NCBI GenBank assembly: GCA_022113835.1
Contig: JAILWY010000026.1
Location: 10,071,001 to 10,135,000, forward strand
Length of the DNA stretch: 64,000 nucleotides
Reading direction: 5' to 3'
Origin: Atopsyche davidsoni
Taxonomy: Eukaryota > Arthropoda > Insecta > Trichoptera > Hydrobiosidae
Shown: positions 26,378 to 38,690 of the stretch, one piece after another
Layout of the letters: each line of letters opens with the position of its first letter
How positions within the stretch are numbered: the first letter of the stretch is position 1
Notes under the pieces: model-generated
What the model saw: the letters and a program-made list of their open reading frames with translations, nothing else
Databases searched by the model: none
Told to the model about the DNA's origin: nothing
Made by a program: the position numbers and the translations under genes

Positions 26378-29300
26378 TAAAATAAAAACAAAATCGATTA
26401 ATTCAAAAATATTCACAGCAGATGAAACACAAACATCCGCGTATTTGATATGACACAGCTTCCTTGTCAACAGGTGCGAAACAGGTGTGAGATTTGCTAA
26501 TTTGCAAATAAATTGTTGCTAAGTAGCCGGCGTCACCTCCGCGGCTAACAATAGACTCTAAAGGGGACTCATAAATCTCCCGGGGCCGTTTTGCATATTT
26601 GTTTGTCCTAAATACATTCAGGACGGCACCTATACCCGAGCGCCCAACGAACAGACATCCCGCCCATTGTATTCCAAAAACAATAGTTCATAACTGGACG
26701 AAGTGTAAACATTGGCATTCTCATTGGACTTGTGCATGGAAGTGGAACATTCCATGAGGCACAAGCCTCTCGGGGAGGTACAGAAAGGAATATACCGATG
26801 TGATGATCACCGCCAGTAAAATACGATCATACGCTAAAAGAATTTTAAAATTTTATTTCAAAGAAATCCTCATTATAAACCACATGAATTTATTGCGTAT
26901 ATAATATATTTATAAGTTATAACAAAATAAAAACACAAAACAATTTTAGGGTGATGGTGATATATTTTTTCTGAATCTAACAATGAAGTCAATGGACTCA
27001 CTGTGGTAAATAAAATATAAACTCACACTTTGATGTTATCTTTAGATTGTGATAATCCGGCATGCAACAATTTGTATTATTAATTGATGTCAAAAAAGAT
27101 ATAGACATCGACCTACCTACTTTACGAGTGTGATTTATTGGTCCAAAATATTTTAAAGAAAAAAACAAATAAAAAGATAAGCCTCAATCGAGTAGCCAAA
27201 AACAATGAAACATTGAACTTTTTTTTTTATTTACCACCCTTAATTGTGTTAACAGTGTACAATTAAAACTATATAAATAGGGTGTCCCAAAATTAACGCA
27301 AGACTTGAATTAAACAGAAAACGCAGTTTTAAGTCTTTTGATTGTTATTTTTTAAATGAATCATAAAGTCAATACAATAGGGTAACCCTAAACTGTCAGC
27401 TTTCAAATTGTTTTTATTTAAGTGTTCCCAAAACTTTACTGCAAAAATGGCGACAAATTCAAATCTTGCGACACCTATACAACCCATTACAAAACTAACA
27501 AAATATTGGCCAATTTATTCATCCTTAAATCAGCCCTCCGAAAGAGGAGTATCCGTATCACGAGTAAGTTATTCTCATATTGACACTTAATTTCATGAGC
27601 AACGGCAATATCCTCGTGAGTGATGGCTTTAATACGAGCGGCCGGAGACAGGCGACGTCCAAGGCCGCCCCGGAGCCTGGGCGGAGACAGGGCGGCGCCA
27701 GAGCCGGACATGCCCCGCCGTCTGCCCCCACCGTCGCCTGAACTCCGGGACCGCGAGGGTAGGCGGTCTGCCAGATGTGCGGATAAGACACGACCAAATT
27801 AAAGCCAAATTATAGACTTTAGCAAAGTATTCCCCATTTAAATAAACGTACATAATACCTAAAATTAAAATTTAAAAAAAAAATAGTTTCTTATTCATTA
27901 ATCGTATAATATTTGATTGACATATATAGGTATACCTTAATTGAGATTATTATTTAAAACAATAAAAAAAGGAGTATTCACCATATTTCGCGTTAGAAGT
28001 AATCAGTAATAAACAGTTGCGATTATCCTTCGAGAAATGAGGGATATGTGTATCAAAAAAGTATTTTCCACCCCGAAGTTCAAAATAATTTAACCACTAG
28101 TATGCTATAATAAATGTATGTTGAGCATGTTTTATTTATTTCAACCACTGAACATCACGAATCAGCAGAAATATTAAAATAGAAAAGTTTCATTTGCTAG
28201 CTCACAAGTCAGTACCGGTGTTAATCAACTCTAACGCAAATGGTTTTTCTGAATAACAGCATTTTTATTTTATTTTGGTAATTGGAAACATAAATATTAG
28301 AATCCAAATACACCAACGAATAAACTTTTAACACTATATAAACAAATGGTCTGCCATTAAAATCCCCGTGTTATTGACTATTTTACAATTTTACCAAGAT
28401 GTGAGCTTTCCGGCGTCGTTTAAAACGTACGCTCACCGAGCACAAACCAGATATTTATAACGAGCATTCAATAATAAATAACGCTTTTTACGAGAACAGA
28501 AGAGCTAGAGTGAATTCTTATTAGTTCACAACGTTTTGTTTGGTTAGCGTCGCCGGGCACGCCATTCCAAAGTGCTGCGTGACCGATAACTCACGGCGGT
28601 GTCTCATCATTAGGAAAAAAGTCAATCAGAGAAAGCTCTGAGCATTGGAGGTAATGTTATTACACCTATTAATCCTAATACTCGTGCTGTGAGGGACTTG
28701 CTGGGAGTCTAATGCCTCGCCGGCACGGCACCAGCGAGCATGGCGGCCAGGGGCGAAACGGCTCCAGTGACCCTGGCTGACAGCAAATCCCATCATCGGG
28801 GCTAATCCCAAGAGACCAGCAAAGATTCTAACCGATTAAAGGTTATTCAGTTCAAATCCGAGGGAAACAAAGTATTTTCACTATCATAGAAAATATTAAT
28901 TACAACTCGATACAAAGGTGCGAAGACACTTCTTGGTAGACAGGTTTTTAGAATTTTTTATGTAAATAACAAGGAAAAAGCCGTAGACATAACAACTTGG
29001 GTATAGCAGCTTTTGAACGACATATCTTTTGACGAATCATTCGGATTATCTATGTTTGAATACTACGCTATGTCAAAGTAAAAAAAGAGTTGTGCTAAAC
29101 AACAAAAAAACAAATGTGACTGACTGATCTTGTACGGGTAAAACTTCACCTTCTTCTATTAAATACTTTATACTTAAACATCAAGAATATTAGTCGAATA
29201 TGTATGTGTTGTAATCAAACATATATATTCAAAAGTATCTGCTTGTATAATATCTATTGTTAAATATTATTTCATTCAATACACCTTACATTACGATTCA

Positions 29301-31761
29301 TTTATTTATTATTTTACTCTAAATTTTATTTTGTGTCAATATATATACTATCTACAATGTTTATATTTTCAATTCCAATATTTATATATTAATGATAAGA
29401 TAATCGTGTTTCGAAACCAGTTATCTGTACTTGAGGTAAAAGCGAACTTACTGGGTACTAGTAAGCTTTATCTAAAAAAATAATTACTGAAAGGTGTAAT
29501 CTGTGTTTGTGAGTGGTATTGTTTTTTATAAGCGATCTTTTGTAAATGCTGGTTCATACATTCGCGTGTAAGCTAGCTGCCTCTGCGAAATATCATATGC
29601 GCTGATTTCAAAAGCTTAAAAGTAATCCAGCATTTTATAATCTAGGCTTATCAAAAATTTAAATAAAGGTTAAATATAATTTTTAAAACCCCGCCCAAAA
29701 ATTTCATGGCAAGCACGAGCCTCATTATAAAAAAATGGAGCGTCGGTGTAATTTGAGACAAAAACGTGAATCAGGGCAAATTTTTGTGCAAAAATTTTCC
29801 TTTAAATTGGGAGACGAAAATTTATAATTAACATTTTTTTTATAGGTGCGTCAGACAGTTTAAAGCGCTGAAATCAAAACCAGGTTCTATTAGAGGGGCC
29901 TAGATCCGCCACTGCTCCCACGGTAATTGATTGCGGGCCAGTCCCGGGGGCGCAGGCCTGACCCGCGGGGCTCCGGGGGCCCGCTGAGCCCCGCCAATTA
30001 ACAGTCTTCATTAAACCGACTTGTTTATTATATTCCACGGGAAATATAATATCTCCTTCCACAGCCTCTCTACAAGTCAGGTAGCTCTCCTGATGGTATC
30101 TGTGTAAGTCATGAGCCACTTTGTGCTGACCTGTAATTAAGCCGGATTTCCAAGTTAAATTTATCCATAAATATCTTATTCTCCGTAATAACCATGCGCA
30201 TAGACCTCGGTATACGCGTTACTTGATTTGCATGAGTTTTATTTATTCAACAAGATTAATAAAGTTGATGTTATTTGATCAAAAAAATCAGATGCATTTT
30301 AATAATTAGTAAAACTTTTACAGAAAAAAATATTCGAAATATTTTTCTACTTTAAATAATAACTAAATGTATTGTTTGAATTATACAAATCTATCACGTC
30401 CGTTGGTGGTTTCAAGTGTTAATTTCGTCTTTTACAATTTTCAATGACGAAATATTATTTTGTTCGTGCAACAGTACCAAAAGTATATTGTTGCGTGTTT
30501 GAACCTGTAAATTTAGTGTTTCTGAATCAGTCATCTTTGATGTTCTGGAAAGATCTTCTTATTTTTACCGTTGTGAAACTTTAAACCAGTAATACTTCGT
30601 TCGGCAATATTAATTCACTAAAGACGAAATACTTGGATTCAGATAATCCAAAAAAGCTTCTACAAACCTTCCTGTAAAAAGTGCATTCATCAGTAGAAGA
30701 CTTACTAATAAACAATGCAGTCTATTACATCTCCGGCATTTGCTTCGTTGTCTACAGGTATATCACAGAAACCTTTACTTTGAAGGAATTAAAATAAATT
30801 GAAAATTCACGTATTTTCCGATATACTTGTATACTCGTATGTCAAACGCACTTACCTCGTAATAAAGTTTTATAAAGTTTTTTATGTTGTAGTTAATCTA
30901 TGTAATTGATTTGGTTAATTTTATAAAAAACTTTTTGGATCATAAAAATATTGAACCTAAAATCATCGTTTACACAACGTTTTGAAGATTTAATTTACTG
31001 AGTACATAGAGAGTTTGGGGTATTTTCTTTAAGTAGTAGTTGAAATTTATATAACAGCTTCTGTTCAAATGAATTATTATTTTTCTGGGATGGTTCTTCC
31101 TTTTTGGAAACTCCCACTTCTTCAGGGTAATGTCCAGCGATAAAGGCTATAGATTCCAGATGGCCCTGAGAACAATGATCCTTTATGGTCCATCTTCAAT
31201 GGGAGTATCTCACTCCTTTTATTATCCAGCGCGTTTCTTTTGATAGAAAGGGTGATCGTTTCCAGACCGAATGTGATTATAATCAAGAATGGGCTTTTTT
31301 GATGTCTAAAATATTTCATTTCCTAAAAGAAATGAAAAAAAATTCACGTAACGTATATTCAACTTACTTATGTTGTGTTTGGAGGTTTTTGTCACAAAAA
31401 ATACACTAGTAATCTAGCAAACAGGCAGATGTGTCATTCTGTAGAATATCCACAACCTATCTTTTTTGACGACAATATCCATTCAAAATAATATATATGG
31501 AATTCATGTAATACGTATTTACGGAAAGCATTTTCATTTGATTTAAGTATTTGAAACAAATAATCAATACTGGAGTCGAGTGCAAGGTGCTCAGGAAGAG
31601 TCTTGCCGGGCGGAGCTTTGTTCGGTGTTCAGCTCAGAAACGCTTGACGCCCTGGCACAGTACGGGAGTAGGCGAGCCGATAGGAGGGCATAAAATCCCT
31701 TTTTTATCTTGAACAAATGGCGCAAGGCGCTGAGTGTGATTACGCCTTCATTGTGGGCGGC
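26378..31761. other. Non-coding stretch with several GC-rich islands
   Basis: No supported gene. Islands at about 26510..26760, 27600..27790, 28540..28820 and 29880..30120 alternate with AT-rich DNA. Open frames in the islands show no recognisable protein. Confidence 0.55.
30844..30870 (-). promoter_or_regulatory. Weak third ratchet-like AG/GTAAGT junction
   Basis: On the minus strand ATTACGAG is followed directly by GTAAGTGCG (junction between 30856 and 30855). The upstream tract is only moderately pyrimidine-rich, no downstream donor is obvious within about 80 nt, and it does not resemble the two 68-nt cassettes. It could be a third recursive site of the same intron, or chance. Confidence 0.2.
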
Positions 31762-31869
31762 GGCGGGGGTGGCGGGGGTGGCGGGGGTGCCAAGGGTGGC
31801 GGGGGGTGCCAGGGGTGCCAGGGGTGGCGGGGGTGCCAGGGGTGGCGGGGGTGCCGGGGGCGCCGGGGC
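31762..31869 (+). repeat. G-rich minisatellite, 9-10 bp units (GGCGGGGGT / GCCAGGGGT)
   Basis: About twelve units of two alternating types fill this span, with one 10-bp unit. Multiple runs of four or five G on the plus strand suit G-quadruplex formation. Surrounding open frames (Gly-rich on plus, Pro-rich on minus) are composition artefacts. Confidence 0.9.
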
Positions 31870-33303
31870 GAAGGCGCTGGGGCGGCGGGGCGGAGGCGCT
31901 CTCCCCGGGCGTGCCGCGAATGGCAACTCTCCCTTAAATGAGAGACAGTTATGTTTTATAACGCTCGCCACTAAATGTATCCCCTTCGCATTACATTAGC
32001 AGACAAATGTCTCTGCCAGTGTGTGCTCTAATAAATACACCGATAAATATAACGAAACTCCATTATTCCGCAAGCGATTTTTTATTTAAATGTTATTACT
32101 TTGGGGTACTTTAAATTTACTTTTATGATGTCATCATTTTTAGCTATTTCCACACTTTTCAAAAAAATGTAAAAAAAAAAAAACTGAATTTAAGGAAAAT
32201 ATTGAACATTTAGCGATAACAAATTCATTCAATTGGTATCATAAAAATATAAATAGCGAATACTTATTTTTATATCCGAAGTAAGAACCACACGTTTTAA
32301 TAAATCTTAGAAACATTAAAAATATAGCATTTATGCGTTTTTGAATGGGATAAAAAACCACAATATTATACAGTAGTAATATACAGGAAGAAATCTTAGT
32401 TATCGCATGACCGGTTTTTAATATAACACAAAAACAATAAAATTGAAAAATTTATTATAAAGGTTTTTTCATTTATTTTATTTGAGGTGTCGATTAGATA
32501 GAATTGGTTATAGCCAAGGGTATTTGGTCATTAGGCGTTTATAATCCACATTAAATGAGCACATTTGATATAATCTTACTCGTAACTATAATGGAATATC
32601 AGAGGATAGATTATGTGGGGTGCCGCAACAGTAGTTGGCCGCCCTGAAATAACTTACAGATAATGAGAAATCGACGAATATCAATAGTAATTTTACAAGA
32701 TGGCAAATATCCTTGAATTCAAAAAAATATATAACATCACTGCAAAAACTGAAGAAGAGATCAGCGGGTTGCATTTAAATACGTAAAAAAAACTTTTGAA
32801 ATCCTAAAACCTAAGAGGTTAGGTAATACAATAAGAATAAGAGGCTGATGTCTTTGACTGACATTTAGCGAGTATCACTTTTTTTTCTAAAGGTGTAAAA
32901 AAACATATCACATGATTAATAAACTAGCAACTAATCAGTACCAAATATATTCGTAATATTGATGTTAGCAGAAAATGACTTGAAAAGTGTGTCTTACACT
33001 GTGGATTTTATTAAACTTTACTTTAGATTTTGATACGATGTCGCCACGTATGAGCAGCTTATTCGCTTGTTTACACAAAAAAGTATTAAATATGACACAT
33101 AAGCCAATTGGTTTTTATATTATCATATCTACTATGTGTTATTTCAATTAATTTAAAACGATATTCCATGGCAGGTTAAACAAATAAATAATACCTGATC
33201 CAAAACAATTTGCTTATTGATTGACTCTACATCCTTAATATATCTAAAATGAAAATCAATCTTGTTGAGGGACAAGACATTTGATTCGTGAAGATCCATT
33301 ATT

Positions 33304-33428
33304 ATAATGATAAAAGTAACTGTGTATTTTGTTCAGTAAAGCATCTGATGATGACCCAGTGTATCGGGTCGAAACTAGTAATGCAAATAATTTAAATAAA
33401 CTCAATACAAAGTTACTTTTATCATTAT
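33304..33428. mobile_element. 125-bp inverted-repeat element with CTGATGATG core
   Basis: Arms 33304..33331 and 33401..33428 are inverted copies matching at 25 of 28 positions (ATAATGATAAAAGTAAC shared). The middle carries CTGATGATGACCCAGT followed by ATCGGGTCGAAAC, where GACCC and GGGTC can pair as a hairpin. This type of core is widespread in short animal repeats. Near-identical ATGAAAATCAAT segments occur at about 33249 and 33427 and may be a duplicated flank. Confidence 0.5.
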
Positions 33429-36400
33429 GAAAATCAATATTGTTTAAAAACATACAAAAATACAATACAACATAGGATTTGTTTAAATGAATGTTGACAA
33501 TAATTGACGTTAATTTAAAGGGGCCTAATAACCGTCGCGGCACCCTACCTGTCAGCTGATGACGAGGTTATCAGACCCGCGCCGCCTGGCGTCATGCCAT
33601 AAACGTTGATGATCGCCCGAGAAATAAAAGGAGACCATAAACCAGGCGGCTTAGCGCCCCAATAAACCCCATTATGTCGGCGCAGATACGAATTACAAAC
33701 AGCAAATGGATTTATTTACCTACAGATAAAGCCGTACAAACAACAAATGTCGACTTCTCTCTTCCCAGCTAAGGTGAGAAGTTCAACGACCCGACTCAAA
33801 TTTTAAGTTTTGTCATAAAGTTTATTAACAACATAAAACAGCGCAGTATAGTTGATTGATTGATTTTTTTTTTTCAGTTCCAATACTTTGTAGATGTCTA
33901 CCCTCTTTCAGGATATGATGGATGAAGCTAAATTCAGTATAATGTATGAGCACCTTTAATAAGCTTAAAAGAAGTGAAAATGTTATGTAAACAAACATAA
34001 TATTTTTTTTATGTAATACATATATTTTATATCTAGCTATACGTATTTAGAGATGTAATAAAACTAACGATAAGCCTGGAAAAGGTGTGAGCTAGAAAAA
34101 AACTGATAATACAAAAAGGCGACGCCTTTTATATTAAATGGATATATTTCAAAGCCATTCAATTTTAATTCATATTACTCAGCATTGTCTCATTGTAAAA
34201 CGAACAATATCACTTATTTCCTCCTTTATTATTAATTATGAATTATATTTTTCATTTAATATCATCTCAGCTATTCTTTAAAAAAAATAGTTTCTCTGAA
34301 ACATAATTGCTCACTGTCGGTTGAATTGATAAATTACATATCCAAGGCTTTCGTTTTTAAATTTTATCTAATGAAGCACAGTGAGCGAAAAAATTAAGTC
34401 AATATCTCTACATGAATAAAGGTATGGAAGGTTATATGTCAGGTTATGCTATACACTTAAGTAATGATTTACTATATAGTATGGTGCGAGATAAACTTGA
34501 AAATTTTATAACGACTTATTGAATTTTATTATAAATTTATTTACATATTTTAACAAGCATAATAATACATCAAAAAAAAAATTACGTAAACGTTCCTGTA
34601 TTCATATTCCCAGTACATTTTCATAATGAACTTTATTAAACCCAATTATTCATGAAGCCATAAAGTATACGAGCTCGGCTCTACGTGCTCACATGTATTG
34701 TATTGTAAATAAAAAAATGTTAAATTAATTACCATTTTAAATAATAATGATGCTATCTCGGTGGCTTTGAGCTCGGCTAAGAAAGAATAAAAACCAAATT
34801 ACATTCAAACCTATAGCTTCCTTGGCATTATAAATCAGACATTCAAATAATTATATTCAATTTAAATGATATTTTATTTCGTATTTTCAAGGTTAATTGA
34901 TGTTTCCCAACGTAGTAATACCAATCCTCTGGTAATCGGGCGTTTGAAATTCGATAGAATCAAATAAATACGTCGACCCTCAAACGAAATCTCATGAGAT
35001 AGCTCCGTGGTCCACTATGCACTTAAAGTTAACGCGAATTTCCAGCCAAGTCAGCAGAGCTTTTCATTCGATATGTCCAATCAAGTGTATAGTTAAAAAT
35101 TCCAAATAGTTCTATCTGATATAAATGATTAAATTTTTACAAATGCAATAATTTACAAGATGACTCATATATATTTTATAATAATCTACCCTGTTATACT
35201 GTGTACGATTGTTAATTTTGACTCCATGGAAACACGTTACGGTAGCATTTTTTAATTATTATAATACTATAATGTCGTTTGAGTATTATACGTTGTTTGA
35301 AAAATAGGTATTTGAATGCAAAAATTGATTAAAGTAGTGTGTATAAAAAGCTACTCGAATATCTGTACATAGCTTTGAATCGCCTATAAGTCCATTTCGC
35401 TCGCCAAGGAACAAATTAATCGAAAGTTTTATTTGATTAATTTTCATTTTATTCGAAATAATTTGGCTGCGGGTAGCGCTATTATTTCCCTCCCGGCAAT
35501 AAGTCACTCGCGCCTTGCAGGTATTTAATTTCCCGGTCGGCTCTAGGCTAATTAATATCCGCAGGTATTATTGATTGCCGGGCGCTCATTAGGCGGCCGG
35601 GGACGCTCGGCCTGCCGTATCGGCCGGGGACCTGTTTTTTTGTTATCTGCCAAAATAGCAGGTGCGAGTCCCGCATTGTCCGCTGCGGAGGCTCGGGCGC
35701 CTACCTGGCCTGTGCTGGGGATATACTCACCATTTCAACAAGGCGACGTGCAAGTACGCTCTATAAACCTATAGGTGTTTCTTACTAAGAGTCGCACAGT
35801 GTATAAGCAGGTATGTACGCTAACCCAGGTCTACGTAAACTACAGTCTATTAGCGTTACATCACGTCACACTTTACATTGCGATTTTATGTGTTTCTGTG
35901 TACAGATTGCTGAATAAAAATCCTCCCAAACAGACATTTTTCGTTTATTGACATCAAGTCCTGCTTTTTTATTCATAATTCTTTGAAAGAAGAATATTGA
36001 ATATATCTCGATGCAAATTATATAAACTAATGAGCTTATCAAAACAATAGAACATTCTGCTGTGCGAGGTTGGCACTTTGCCTAATACATCTATAGTGTG
36101 TTTATATAATTTAATTTTAATTCAATTCAACAAGGTGGAGATAATCAGCATAAGAATGAATGAATTATCAAAAATATTTATACTATTAATAAAGCTTACG
36201 CCTTGTTTATATCTTTAAGGAATTCGGGTTGTTATAAAGTGAAATAAATATTGTGCTTCATTATTGAAATCAGATAAACTGTTCAGACATTAAAAAAACA
36301 TTTCTTTGGCGTATAATGCGGATTATAAGAATTTATAATCGACCATATATTTTCTATATATTTTTGTACTAATAATGAATGAAAAATATTTCTTGCCTAT

Positions 36401-36587
36401 TTGTATGGATAAACCCATATAATTACATATGAGAAAGTAAGATATACCTAAACTTTCATAAAGCGATTCAAGAGCACATCATTTTGATCAACAATTTGAA
36501 TGACACGCATAATATCAATACACGTCATTTATCAATGCAAGCAAAATACGCACGAGCCTAATTGTATTAAATTGGGTTAACATGTCA

Positions 36588-36655
36588 TGATAGGAATCAA
36601 ACTGGTGATCTCTCGGGAAAGAATGGCGACCTCACCACCGAACCAACAAACTAAA
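36588..36655 (-). mobile_element. tRNA-like SINE head
   Basis: On the minus strand TTGGTTCGGTGGTGAGG (A-box-like) is followed about 45 nt later by CCAGTTTGATTCCTATC (B-box-like). No closed acceptor stem. Probably a diverged SINE. Confidence 0.4.
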
Positions 36656-37514
36656 AACGTGACCCGCTTCTAGTATTTAGTGTTTGCTAACCTTCATTCT
36701 TCTGGTTCTGTTTGCACTGCGCGTTCATGTGTAATGATTTAAAAATCCGGATTGCCGAAGGGCTCCAACAAAGCCATCGGATTCATTGACAGAACCTAAC
36801 AAGAGGACATAACGTTATTGAGTTACGTGCTCGATAATGATTAATTGTAAAAAAAAAAAACGGAATTGCTGCAACAGCGCCATCAGAATAAATTGGCTTT
36901 TAGGTTGCGATTGCCGCAGGTATTCGATGTATTTATACATTTGACAAAGTCAACCTGTTAAAACTCCGCTGACCTGGATTAATCGTTTTAGAAATTAACA
37001 ATATACGCATTTAACTTCATCGGCGAGAAAAAAATTTTTGGGAACCTTTTTTTAGTTTTTTTTGTTGACTGATAAAAATTAAACGATGTTGCATTTTAAA
37101 ACAGGATTGTAGTCAAATTGTTTTTTTTTTTTAATTTTTCTTTGCTTTAAAATCTACCAAAGTATATTTTATCTTACCATTAAAGATTATATCAGAGATT
37201 ACCAAAATGGCAATACACAAACGCTTTGTAATAAAACTTCTCAAAATCTAAAATAATAAATTACAGAAGCGTTGCGCAATTTAGGCGATAAATAACAATT
37301 AGGCGGAAATAATTGACTATCAAATCTCAATAATTACTGAAGTTTCTGAGAATTGCTGAACAATTTGCAGGCGTTGATATTACCAGCCAATTTCGACGCG
37401 GAGCCACTTTTTATGAGAACAGACCATGTCTCAGACGCCAGCTTTTTTAGGACCAGAGCTGTCCTTCCATTTTAAGGCTCCAGTCTGTGACTCATGTGGT
37501 TGATACGATTAAGC

Positions 37515-37875
37515 CAGCGATACTCAACGTATGACCCACGGGCCGCGTGTACAGTGTCGCAACCTGCGGCTCATTTAAATTACTACCCATGATTAACCTA
37601 AGCCATCATTTTAAAACAACTTCTCAGATCAGCGAATATCTTAACTGTGCCAGTTTCTAAAATTAATTATTATAATATCAATAGGTATTGATGATTAATT
37701 ATGTGAACAAAAAAGAAAATTTAACATTACGATGTAAAATCTGGCCCTAAAAATATATTTATTCTTTTTATTTTAAAATAAATCCTAAGTAAACTCTTCA
37801 AGTCACTTTTGTGAAAATAAGATGTGAAAAAAATTGGATATATGGTCCACCCATTTAAAAGGTTGAGTACCCCTG
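37515..37875. mobile_element. hAT-type miniature inverted-repeat element, 361 bp
   Basis: The left end CAGCGATACTCAAC and the right end, read inverted, CAGGGGTACTCAACC form short terminal inverted repeats starting CAG, as in hAT elements. Flanking octamers GATTAAGC and AACTAGGC match at 5 of 8 positions, with the central TA typical of hAT target duplications. A sub-terminal GACCCACGGGCCGC segment, common in hAT-derived repeats, follows the left end. The AT-rich interior has no coding potential, so it is non-autonomous and old. Confidence 0.6.
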
Positions 37876-38640
37876 AACTAGGCCATTGTGATAAATTATT
37901 AGGCGAGTCAAATCAACACACTAAACACAGAAAAATCAATACAATGTCTCTCCGAGGGATTCGTGCTTTTTCAAGTGTAAATACGCCGAAAGTATTTTTC
38001 ACTTTGCACGATGACATGACATAACGCAATAATCCAGCAAACCTATTTACAGCGATAAAAACACCACAAAAAAATATTGATGTGACGAGATTGTAAAGCG
38101 ACGAAACATTTGCGAAGACTTTTGCGATAAAATAAATAAGTTAAATTTTTCTATTAAAATTTTTTTTTTTAACTTTTTTGTTATTATTGTGAATTTTTTC
38201 GCCAACGTGGTGCTGGTGTTTGGTTTAGGTATCATTTGTAATTTTTTGCACTGGTCTGTCAATAATATTGAATGCATCATTTCTTTAATTCAATGATCGC
38301 AAGCCAAATTTCAAATTATCCTAACAGAAAGCGCATTGCATTTAACTTTACGAAGCAAAACAAAAATCTATAACAATCAATCCATTGAGTCGGAAAAAGA
38401 GGGCGAATAACCTATTGAAAGACTAAAACTATTTTTTCACAATAGACCTAGTATCATATATCTTATGATTACATCCACCGTATTTTTTTAATCGATGATT
38501 GTAAGGATCTGGACTTCCGAAGCCAGATCGTCCGATCGGATGCAGGCTGCTTTCGCCCACTCACCTTCAGGTCCCCTACGCCTTGTTTTTTTTTCTTTTC
38601 GCTGTTTCGGCTTCCTACTTGCCGGCTCCCATTTTTTTAA

Positions 38641-38680
<40 letters not shown>

Positions 38681-38690
38681 ATACACACAT
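38641..38690. repeat. Compound (AT)10(GT)10 microsatellite
   Basis: Ten AT units (38641..38660) pass directly into ten GT units (38661..38680), followed by a short ACACAC stretch. The alternating purine-pyrimidine tract could adopt Z-DNA. Confidence 0.9.

Larger units (their letters stand above)
31870..38640. other. AT-rich non-coding stretch
   Basis: No supported gene. GC-richer islands at about 33530..33790 and 35450..35760. The latter contains GGCTAATTAATATCCGC, a homeodomain-type site. Contains the 125-bp inverted-repeat element, one SINE head and one hAT miniature element. Confidence 0.55.
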
